Shown here: one piece after another, positions 13,538-25,500 of the stretch
Numbering within the stretch: the stretch's first letter is position 1
Layout: every line of letters starts with the position of its first letter
Source of the DNA: Achatina immaculata
Lineage: Eukaryota; Mollusca; Gastropoda; Stylommatophora; Achatinidae
Assembly: GCA_009760885.1 (NCBI GenBank)
Contig: CM019700.1
Span: 5,003,062-5,067,061 of the forward strand
Length of the DNA stretch: 64,000 nt
Direction of reading: 5' to 3'
The notes under the pieces: model-generated
Told to the model about the DNA's origin: nothing
The model's database searches: none
Seen by the model: the letters and a program-made list of their open reading frames with translations, nothing else
Made by a program: the position numbers and the translations under genes

Positions 13538-16500
13538 TCTCTCTTTCTTTCTCTTTCTTTCTCTTTCTCTCTCTCTCTCTCTAACATCCAACCTGAACAT
13601 TAATCATCATCTGAATAGAGAGAAAGTGAAAGAATGATGATTAATATTCCACTCTCATTCATTTTTCTGCTCACTGACCGTCACTCTCTGTACCTAATTT
13701 TCTATTTCAGTCTCCACCTCTCCTCTCTCTATGCTACTGTTATATGTAGCTTATTCTTCTGATGCCTCCTTACCTCCATCAGTCTATGGAACACCCTTGG
13801 GCAAGGTGGAGTACCCGTATAGCCCCCCGATCAGGGTGACGTGAAGCCATGGGAGCAGGTGGTGGATAGAATAGGAGAGCAGCTGATAAATAATGTTGGT
13901 TATAGTCACCATTCTATGACGGTAGGCAGATGATCTCAATGTAGGGACAATGGCTACGATCACTGACTAGTACAGTCACGAAGAAGAAGAAGTACTAGTA
14001 ATTGTAATGACGGACAATATCCTGATGGTGTTACTAAGGAAAACCCCTGCATCAAACTAAAAAGAAAAATAAGAGTAGGAACATGGAATGTAAGAAGTAT
14101 GTATGAGGGGGAGCATCAGATAAGTGATGAGATCTTCTTCTTCTTCTTCTTCGTTCACTTCTACCACCAAAAACCGCACTGTGAACCTACTGAATTCACG
14201 CCTGTGGTCCTCGTTAGGTCCCATGGTCCCCTGTGTGGTCCAAAATAGACTACACGAGATCCACGAGAGGACCACAAGGGGTTCAGAGTATCACAGTGCT
14301 TTAGCCTGTATTCTTGGTGGGTCTCGGAAGCAGGATTGCGTGACACCGTGGTTTTCATTGCACCAGTTTAGTCTAGAGTTGGACTTTCTCACCGGAAGAC
14401 CTCGACGTGTTTAGGATATCAGTGCATCCCCGCTGGGTGAGAGGCGGTAGCCCACCCAAGCCAGAGTTGGACTTTCTCACCGGAAAACCTCGACGTGTTT
14501 TGAGATACCCGTGTATCACCGCCGGGTGAGAGGTGGTTGCCCATCCAGTCCAGGGTTGGACTTTCTCACCGGAAAAACCTCAGCGTGATTAAGATACGCA
14601 AACATCCCCACCGGGTGAGAGGTGGTTGCCTATCTAGACTTCCCTGGTCCAGTGTCTCCGACTTCAGCATTTTGCGGTCGTGGCCGCTACCCTTCCTAGT
14701 TGTGACCAGGATGGAGCTTTTGTCCAGGAGGACGAATCCTCGCCACTAGTGACTTCTACCCCTGGGTTCAGCCGGTTTAGGCATTATCCCAGTATGGGCG
14801 TGTTTGGGACGGGACCGACCTCTAGGGCAGAGGTACTGTGACATGCATAGCCTTCAAGATTCACCCCTGGTATGAGCCGGTTTAGGCAAAATTCACCAGT
14901 ACGGGTGTTTATCAGGCGTTACCGACCTCTAGAGCGGAGGTGGCATGACATGTCTAGCCATCAAGTTCCACCCCTGGTGTGTGCCGATTTAGGCATATTT
15001 CACCAGTGTAGGTGTATTTCGGACGTGGGCGGCCTCTAGAGCAGAGGTGCCGTGGTATAGCTCTCATAGCGATACTACTGGACATACCGGTTAAACTTCA
15101 CTTTCCACCACATTTTCCCATCAGCTCCACACAGCAACCTTTATTTCTTTTGTGCATTTACTTCCTTAACCGGTAGGAGCTTCACTCCACGCGCGGCATT
15201 TGAAGAGTCTCGCCAGCAGTGTCTTAACCTCTGGGACAAGCCGGTTCATGCATTTCACCCGATATGACTGCACTCAGGACGTGGCCGACCTCCAGACCAG
15301 AGGTGCCGTGATTTGACTGTTTGCTTCGCTTTATCCTTTCTACCACCTTTTCCGCAGTGATGCTGCACGGCAACCTCATTTGCAAATTTCTTCATTGGCC
15401 GGGAGGAGCACCGCTCCACGCACGGCAGCTGAAGATCTCGCCAACAGCGGCAGATGAGCTACCAAACGTGCCACTCATCTACCCTAAGTAACTGGTTTTC
15501 AGGCGCCAGATATTCGCCCTCGCCCCTTCTCCTGTCAGTTTAAACAATTCTGCCACGAGAAGGCCAGGAGCTGGACTTGACTGCCAGAGGCTGTTTGTGG
15601 CGCGTTTGCAGTCCTTAGAACCAGTGATGAGATGAAAAGAACGGGGATACACATTTTGGGAATTTGCAAACATTGATGGAAAGGATCAGGACACTTCAAG
15701 AGCAAGAATGATAATATCTTTATATATGCTGGTGAAGAATTAGGAGGAAAGAATGGAGTGCCTTTTTACTTGGGCAAATCAAGATCAAAAGCATTACTAG
15801 GTTACAGTTCAGTAAGTGACAGAATCATCACAATCAGACTTAAGGGCACTCCTAAAAATGTAACAGTCATCCAGATATATGCACCTACATCAGCAGCAGA
15901 AGAAGAGGAAGTAGAAGACTTTTATAACACACTGCAAACGACGATAGACCAGGTACGGAAAAAGGATGTTGTATTAATAATGGGGGATTTTAATGCAAAG
16001 ATTGGTACAGAAAGAACAGAAGACGAAAGATATGTTGTGGGGAAATTTAGCATAGGACATGAAAATGAGGCAGGTGACAATCTAATGGCATTTTGCAAGA
16101 AAATGAGCTAATGATTGCTAACACACTTTTTAAACAACATCCAAGAAGACTTTACGCATGGACGTCACCAAATAGATTACATTTTAATGCAAAGACGGTG
16201 AAGATCAAGTATAACATCAGAAAAAACTTTACCAGGTGCTGACTGTGACACGGACCATGAGCTATTAATAGCAGACATGAAGATAAAGATAAAGAAGACA
16301 GTTACGGGATCAAGACCACTCCACTTTGATCTTACAAAAATACCAGAACAATACAGTATAGAAGTGAAGAACCATTTCGAAATCCTGATGGCTGTACAGG
16401 AGGAGATGACACCAGATGAATTGGCTACACAGGCCAAATATCTTAATAACAACAGCTAAAGACATGGTTCCAGTAAAGAAAACACAAAAGAATGGATGGA

Positions 16501-19500
16501 TTACAGCAGGCACACTAGAACTGATAAAACAAAATGAAGACGCAATGGAAAGTGACAAACAACAACAAAGAGAAATATAAATCATTAACAAAAGAAGTAC
16601 GAAGAAATATAAGAAAAGACGAAAAACAACACATACAGGATTGTTGTGAAAGAATAGAACGACATCAAAAGTGTGGAAGAGATAGTGAAATGTTTAAAGA
16701 AATGAAGACATTGATGAGAAATGTCACATCATCATCATCATCATCAGGTGCCGTGCCGACTGGTGTTGGCTATTATGCTTCTCCAGAGTACCCAATCTGT
16801 CTATAAGATTTGAACGTAGCTTTACTTGTCTATAAGATTTGAATGTATCTTTAACTGTCTATAAGATACGAAAATAGCTTGCATCATCATCAGGTGACAT
16901 GCCGAGTTGCGTTGGTTGTTATGCTTCTCCAGAGTACACGATCCTTCATGCAGGCCATTAGCTCAGTTGATGATCTCCTCTCACACCATCCCGTCAGACT
17001 GTCCAATATCATTTCTCTTGGTCTTCCTCTTGATCTTCTTCCTTCTATTGTTCCTGGTGTTATATTTTCAATGCCCCCTCTTCTCATTGCATGTCCTATG
17101 AAAGTACATTGTCTGTCTCTTATTATTTTTTTTTTTGACAAGATTTTTTATATCTCCAGATCTTCTCGTACATTCTTCATTAGTTATTTTTGCTGTCCAG
17201 GGAATTCGCAACATTCTTCTAATAAACCACATTTCTGCTGCTTCCAATGATTTTTGTGCAGACCTGCCTATTGTCTATGTTTCACTTCCATATAACAAGA
17301 TAGGTTCAATACAGCATTTTAGGACTCGTTTTCTAACATTCATTGATAAGGATGTGTTGGTTAATATGTTTCTCATTCTCTGACATGCAGTCTTTGCTTG
17401 GCCTGTTCTGTTCCTAATTTCTGTTCTGAATTTCCCATCAGAAGTTATTACTGCTCCAAGGTATTTGAATTTCTGCATCTGCTTTAGAATAGTTCCGTTT
17501 AATTTTATACTGCATGTTGGTGGATTCTGTTTCTTAGATATAACCATAGTCTCTGTCTTTTTGATGTTCAAAGTAAGGCCTTTCTGTTCATTTTCTTTGG
17601 CGACTTTATCCAAGAGATTTTGCAGGTCTTGTTTGTTCTCAGCTATCAGTACTGTGTCGTCAGCATACCAAAGGTTGTTAATATTGTATCTTCCAATTTT
17701 TATGCCTGGTTCTGTGATGATCGTTCTTAGAATATTCTCGCTATACAGAGAAAAAAGGTCTGGAGATAGTACACATCCTTGTCACACCCCTTGTTTTATA
17801 GGTTGATATTTTCCAATTCTATTTTCAACTCGAACTGCTGCTTCTTGCTGCCAGTATAGATGTTTTACAATCCTCAGGTCTTTGCTGTCTATATTGATGT
17901 CTTCAAGCATTTTAATAATTTCATTATGTTTCACCTTGTCGAATGCCTTGGTGTAATCAATGAAGCATAAGTAGAGATCTTTCTGTACTTCTAAAGCTCT
18001 TTCTGTTAGTGTTCGTAAGGCATAAATGGCATTGTGTGTTCCCTTTCCTTCAACAAATCCAAACTGTTCATCTGCTATTTCCATTTTAAGATATCACTAC
18101 AATACCAGAATGTCACACCTAAGCTAAATGTAATTTGTGACAAGATGGGGAATACCTTGACAGAGACAGAAATTCTATAAAGATGGAAGGAATATTGCAG
18201 AGGAATTGTATGGAACAACCGACTGTGAGAGCAGAAATCAACAGTGTGAATTATTATTGGAGGAATTATTGGAGGAAGAACCCGAGTTGACAATAGAAGA
18301 AGTTTTAAGGGCAATAAAGAATCTGAAAAATGGTAAATCACCGGGATGTGATGATATAACAGCTGAATTTATTAAAGCAGGAGGAAAGGAATGTGCAACA
18401 ATCTATCATTCACTATGTAAAAAGATATGGCATTCAGGTATTTGGCCAAAAGAATGGAAAAGAACTGCCAAAAAAGGGTAACCTGAAATTATGCACAAAC
18501 TACAGAACTGTTGCACTGATTAGTCATGCCAGTAAAATTATGTTAAAAATCATACATAATGTGGAGACTTCGTAAGAAAATAGAAGAGGAAGTCAATATG
18601 GTCCAATCTGGTTTCAGGCACGGAAGAGGATCAAGAGATCATATATTCAATATAAGATTAATAATAGAGAAATGCAGAGTTTAATGTGAATCTATATTTA
18701 TCTTTATAGACTACTCAAAGGCATTTGATTGTGTACAACACCAGAAACTTTGGGAAATAATGGGGAAAAATGGGATTTCCAACACATTTGATACAATTAA
18801 CATCACTGCTGTATCTAGACCAACAAGCAGCAGTAGGAATAAATGGTGAAACAACTTGGTTTGACATAAAACAAGGGGTCCGTTAGGGGTGCATATTGTC
18901 GCCTTACTTATTTAACTTGTATACTGAAAATATAATGAGGAATGTTAGAGAAAATGTAGACAAAGAATATTACAATGCCATAACAATTGGAGATAATGAA
19001 ATACCAGAGATTAGATATGCTGATGACACAGTATTAATGTCCACAACACAAAAAGGAATGGAAAAACTAATTATGTCAGTCCGTAAGAGTAGTGAAGAGC
19101 AAAACCTCTGTCTTCATGTGAAGAAAACTAAATTGATGATAAATGACAAAACAAACAAGGCAGCTGAAATATGTATCAGTGAGAAAAAACTGGAAGAAGT
19201 GAAGCGTTTTGAATATCTTGGATCACTACTAACTAATAATGGAGATACAATGAGGGAAATTAAAAGGAGGACATCTATCGCTCTTCAGAAAGTAAAACAA
19301 CTAAAGGATCTGTGGAGAGGAACAGACAGAACTACAAAAATAAGATTTTTAAGGGCATTCATCTTTCCCATCGCAACATATGCCTGTGAGACCTGGATAC
19401 TTAACAAAACAACTGAGAAACACATAAATGCCTTTGAATGTAAATGCTACAGAAGAGTTCTTCAAATATCATGGACACAAAAAAAGAACAAATATATCCA

Positions 19501-22500
19501 TACTACAAGAACTTAATATTGAAGAAGGCTGGCTAGTAAAGAGAGAAAACTGAAATATTTTGGACACATTAAACGTCATGATAATCTAGAGAAAACCGTC
19601 TTGCATAATGGAAAAAAGAAAGAGAGGAAGACCAAGGCGAAGATGGCTGCAAGACATTGTTGATGATCTGCAGACGGATGCATCAGCAGCAGGCCATCTT
19701 GCTCACAACTGAGAGGCCTACAGGAGTAGCTATTAGGGAGGCAAAATTCCGCAAGGGACATGCAAATGAATGAATGAATCTTCTGTCATTCTTTAGTAAC
19801 TCTCCAGCAACTTCAGTTAATTTCCATCTCAGTCATTCTGTTGTTAATTTCATTCTTTCTTTCAGTCATTCATCTGTCATTGATTCTCTCTCTATTCATC
19901 TGTCATTAATTCTCTCTCTCAGTCATTCTGTTGTAAATTTCATTCTTTCTTTCAGTAATTCATCTATCATTGATTCTCTCTCTCAGTTATTCTGTTGTAA
20001 ATTTCATTCTTTCTTTCAGTCATTCATCTGTCATTGATTCTCTCTCTCTCATTCTGTTATAAATGATTCTTCTGTTATTTATTCTTCTGTTATTCTTCTA
20101 TCACTTACTGTTTCTGTCAGTAACTTTTCTGTCATTTTCTCTTTCACTCTTTCACTTTTAATCTGTCATTTTCTCTTTCACTCTTTCACCTTTAATCTAT
20201 CATTTTCTCTTTCACTATTTCACTTTTAATCACTCTTTTGTACATGTCAGTCTTCTGTCATTCATTATTCTGTCAAGTTTCTTCAACTCTTCCTTCTTAA
20301 TTTCCATCTCCAGAAATCCTTTATCCTTTGCCTATCTGGCAGTTTTTACCTGTCAAATGGGCTTTTTTTTCTAAGTCGCCTTTCATTCTGCTCTCATACT
20401 TCAGGTTCTCCACTTTCTGTGTGTGTCTCTACTTTTCTTTGCTGCAAGGGTTAAGTAAGAAAGTATTAGAAGTTTTGATTCTGCACAGATTCAAAATCTT
20501 GTTCAAATACAGTTATAATGAAGCCAATCTTTTCTCACAGGGAAGGTCCATTTGCTTCACATGATAATGTTTTATTTCCATTCCTGGCAAAGCCATCTTT
20601 GCTTTGGAAATGGGTCAAATCAATAATGGAGCAAGGTCAAAACTGGCTTCTTCGTTGGTTAGTGAGAAAAACCATTCAGTGCGGTCCACTCTCCAGGGGT
20701 GATCAAGACTTAAAATTCTGAGAACACGAGATTGCTTATATCATTTAATTTGTATTTCTTCGCTGTTAAGAATCCTTTTCTTTTTTTTTTCTTTAAAAAT
20801 TGAAAAAAAAAAACATATTGCAAAATTAACTGTTTTATTGCTTTAGATCAGTAGTTCCCAGTTGGTGGTCCGCAGACCCCTTGGGGGTCTGTGGAACTTG
20901 CCATCAGGGTCTGTGACAAAAACTCAAGGTCCTATTTTGTTTTCATTTTCTCTGTGGAGTGTTTAATAACTGATGTGGAACTAAATGTGGAAACGATTGT
21001 TTGGAATAAAGAGGCATGATTTCTCTAACCATATTTGGGTTGGTTATCTGTCACAGATTTTATATTCTGTTCATTTGTCAGAACAGATAGGAATGTTAAT
21101 TGCTGTCTTATTTTTTTTTTCTTAACTACATTACTGTCATTCTGAAAATTCACCAAGTGTTTACTGTGTTTTTTAGTTTCCTCATTAAAGGTTACCCACA
21201 TTAGTACTGTGTTTTTTAGTTTCCTCACTAAAGGTTACCCACATTTACTGAAAAAAGTATTTTCCATTTAAAGCACATAGCTACCTTACAGATATGAAAC
21301 TTTTCCAAGCTATAGGGGTCTGTGACCTGGATTTTGAAACAGCAGAGGGTCTCCGGATTTTTTTTTAAAATTGGGAACCGCTGGTTTAGATTATCACAGA
21401 AAAAAATGATTTCTTATTACTTTTTAGCTTGAACATAGAAAAAAAAAATTATTGTTTGTTACTCTGTTTTCATTCATTATTTTTTTATGTTTATTATTTG
21501 AAACTTATCACTGTCTTATTGACAGGTATATTGTGAAATTAGGTACAGAATTGAAGATCCGAAAGTTCGAGAGTTGTTAGGAATCTTGTCTAAGCCACAT
21601 GTGCAGGTAGGTAAAACTGAAGTGGGTAATTCACATGATAATTGTACGTGATTTATGTGTTGTAGATTTTCTTCTTCCACCTCCCTAGAACTGCGAGATG
21701 GTGTTCTTTGCAGCTGATGCAGTGAAGATGTTGAGGCACAACATGGTGTAAGTGGGTCTTGGTTGCTATTATTTTCAGTCCCTTGGTGGAACTTAAAAAA
21801 GCAGGGGGTGTGCAATACTTCCTTAGCAGACTGCACCACTGTGGGGACTATGGTGATTCCTATCCTATTAGTGTGGGAGTACCACTGGAGAGTTGGGACA
21901 GAGTCATGATCAGCTGTGGTTTGCCGACCCCTGATGCTAGTTTGTCAGATATTGGTTGCTGACTGTAAAATCAGAGAGTGTCTTTATGCACACGCACATG
22001 CACACCTTTCCTCATGTAAATAATAACATACAAGTGATCATTATCTTTTTTTAATCAACTACAATGTGACAAATAATAGAACAATGACTTCTCAGTGAGA
22101 CATTCGTACCAAGTGCAATTATAACAGTAGAAAATCAGAGACAGCCAAGACCCTGTCCCACTTCTTTGTTGGCTGATCAGAGTAGCAGGATCAGTCTGGC
22201 TGAGAGGGTAAGTTCCACCATGGTTTCTGTTGTGATGGAGCCTGTTAAAAAACCTGCTTTTTTTAGTTTATTCCTTGTGTCTTCAAACTAGCCTCTGTAA
22301 CACACTCTTAGTCCCAGATGATGTCTGTGTTTGGACGTCTTCACTGCGTTGGCTGCTAAAAGCATCGTTGCTCACTGGTCCAGGGAGATGCAACAACAGA
22401 AAACAATATCGACGTTTTTGTATACCAGGGTAACACATGTTGTCCACAAAGATTCACAACTCTTTCCTTTCCTTTTGTACCAGATTTTACCAGTTTGAAA

Positions 22501-25500
22501 CCATAATAGAATGTCAAAAAAGGAAAGTCAGAATGAAGTTTCTTTGACTTTCTCATAGAAAATACAGGAAGCATATACAGACTGATATAAATGAAACCCT
22601 GCATATCCCCTTATTTCTTTAAGCAACTAAAGAAATAGAAAAGAAATTAGACTCTTTTGAAAACAAATGCCTAAGGAAAATACTCAGCATCAAGTGGAAT
22701 GAATTCAAGAGCAATGCAGAGATAAGACAGATGACTGAACAACAACCAGTCTCATGGGTGATCGGGAAAAGGAGATGGACATATGTTGGTCACTTGATGA
22801 GAAGAAATAATCAGAGAATCCCAAAACAAGCTATCAAGTGGAACACAACAGGCCAAAGAAAAAGAGGCAGACTGCGTGAAACTCTGAAGAGGATATTGTT
22901 AAGAGAGGCCAAATTAACATCATAAAATCCTTCGATGAGGTTGAAAGGCTCGCTGAAGACAGGAAAAATTGGTGAACTACTTTGCGAGCCCTATGTGACA
23001 TTTAACGGCACGGGAAGGATATAAGATATAAGAAGAAGATATCCCCATAAGCTTTGCCAGATTCTCTTTTGAGCAAACTTCAACAGCAGACCTGATGAGG
23101 ATTCAGGGACAGGGGATGTTGGAAGAGGAGGAGGGAAATGGGGATTGGGAAATGGGCAGGCAGAAAAAGTGTAGTCCATTGGTATGGTCATAACTTAGTC
23201 CATAATATGTGCATGGTCACCTGTTTGAATCTAAACCAGGACAAAGACATTGCCAGCTTGGACACTGAGAAAGCATTCTCATAACTGGGATGTCCCTGAT
23301 GTCTAGTAACCCTACCTGACATGAAATAAATTGTCAAGAAGTTCATTTCCCTTCAACACTGAAAAGTACATGAGAAAGGAGATGAGAAAATAAAATAAAA
23401 ACAAAACAAAAACAAACAAAAAAAACCATGACATTGAGAAGTTATAAGGCACTTTCTGAACAAGTGAAGCTTTATGCATAGGAAAAAAAAAAAATCAGAT
23501 AAACACAGGAAACTCGGTAAGGAGAAAATTTGGTTCAGTTCCCAGTAACGTGTGAATGTTTGCATACATTTTGGCACTTTTCATATAAGGAAATGGTTTT
23601 GAAGTGGACAGATAATCAGCTGCTGTGTGTTTTGCCAAGCATCATCTTGCCAAGCAGCCCCTCTCATGAATGATTCTACCTGTGTTGGGTTTTGCCTAAC
23701 TGGCCACAGTAACAAGTAATGTTTGTGGTACAAGGTCCATTTTCCTTGTGGTTGCACCTTACATCTTACTTACTCCAAGTTTGATCCTCATTTCCTCCTT
23801 AAATGATATGTCCATGAGCAGAGTTGCTCTCCACATTGACCTTGTGGCAGATAGAAATATGCATCAGTACCAGCATCAAAGGTGAAAATAGCCATGGAAC
23901 AAGAAATATATGCCAATACCGTCATCAAACCAAGTTAAGATTATTCAATTTAAATGCAATATCCACCCTTTTTTATGCATGTGAAAGCTGGAAAACAACT
24001 AAAGAAATAGACAAGAAATTAGACTCTTTTGAAAAGAAATGCCTAAGGAAAATACTCAGTATAAAGTGGAAAGAAATATGCGCCAGTACCTGCATCAAAG
24101 GTGAAAATAGCCATGGAACAAGAAGTATGCGCCAGTACCTGCATCAAAGGTGAAAATAGCCATGGAATAAGAAATATGCGCCAGTACCTGCATCAAAGGT
24201 GAAAATAGCCATGGAACAAGAAGTATGCACCAGTACCTGCATCAAAGGTGAAAATAGCCATGGAACAAGAAGTATGAGACAGTACCAGCATCAAAGGTGA
24301 AAATAGCCATGGAACAAGAAATATGCGCCAGTACCTGCATCAAAGGTGAAAATAGCCATGGAACAAGAAGTATGCACCAGTACCTGCATCAAAGGTGAAA
24401 ATAGCCATGGAATAAGAAATATGCGCCAGTACCTGCATCAAAGGTGAAAATAGCCATGGAATAAGAAATATGCGCCAGTACCTGCATCAAAGGTGAAAAT
24501 AGCCATGGAACAAGAAGTATGCACCAGTACCTGCATCAAAGGTGAAAATAGCCATGGAACAAGAAGTATGAGACAGTACCTGCATCAAAGGTGAAAATAG
24601 CCATGGAATAAGAAATATGCGCCAGTACCTGCATCAAAGGTGAAAATAGCCATGGAACAAGAAGTATGCACCAGTACCTGCATCAAAGGTGAAAATAGCC
24701 ATGGAATAAGAAATACATCCCAGTACCAGCATCAAAGGTGAAAATAGCCATGGAACAAATAAAGCACACTTTGAGATTTCAGAATGTTTCCTCTGATTAC
24801 ACGTGGGCAGTATGAACAAACGTGAGGTGTTCGTTTTCTAAATTGAATTTTTTTTTCCCCCCTGGTTAATTTCCTGTTTGATTTCAGGCCCTCCTGTTCA
24901 GTCATGATAAAATAGCTTGTGAGGATTATGAGCCAAGAATAGACCCAGTACCCTCTGGAGCAGGAGAAGAAGGAACTATTGTCAAAATTGTCAGACTTAT
25001 AAAAAACAACGAGCCCTTGGTAAGTGAAATACTTTTGCTTCTTTTCATATGCTTATGTTGGTGTGCATCATGGTAACTCAGGAAGAGCACAGGCCCTTGG
25101 AATATTGAAGTTGTAAGAGGTTACATTAGACTTTCATTAGTTTGGATGAATCAGAAGTTCCTTGCATGGACCTGTGTCCTGGGAATCTCTTAGCTCTTTT
25201 GCTGAGTGGTGGCAGTGCATGAGGTACAGCGGTCAGTAGTCCATAGCTGACTGTCCATGTCATGTTGACCAATCAGAGCTGACCAGGGTCCTGACCAACC
25301 TCTCCCTTGTAAGAGACTTATACTGAGCTAATGGGGCATGGCTCACTGTTGTCCTTGTGTTGATGGGGGTCTGCTAAAAATGCATTGTTCCTTCTCCTGT
25401 GTTTTTAGCTCCGCTATGAGTCTGCAAAAATAGCTGCTGTAACTCACTCCCCATCCAACACGGTGCTTGTACTTCAACATTTTCACCACATTGGCTGCAA

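Larger units (their letters stand above)
13993..19779 (+). mobile_element. Near full-length LINE-A carrying two nested insertions
   Basis: The 5' part encodes an APE-type endonuclease: VGTWNVRSM near 14070, then QIYAPTS near 15880 and MGDFNAKIG near 15985. The 3' part encodes [22 protein letters not shown] near 18320, DYSKAFD near 18710, YADDTVLMS near 19020, and the usual C-terminus with (GAAT)n at 19767-19779. Removing the insertions at 14134-15624 and 16729-18108 leaves about 2.9 kb, the expected RTE size. Frameshifts and stops make it inactive. Confidence 0.85.

Noticed and set aside
20518..20721. Possible extra exon (67-residue frame)
   Set aside because: No acceptor/donor pair that fits the phase between exons 2 and 3, and no domain match.
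24071..24760. Regular repeats that could suggest a CRISPR array
   Set aside because: Units are contiguous 49-bp tandem copies with no unique spacers, in an animal genome.
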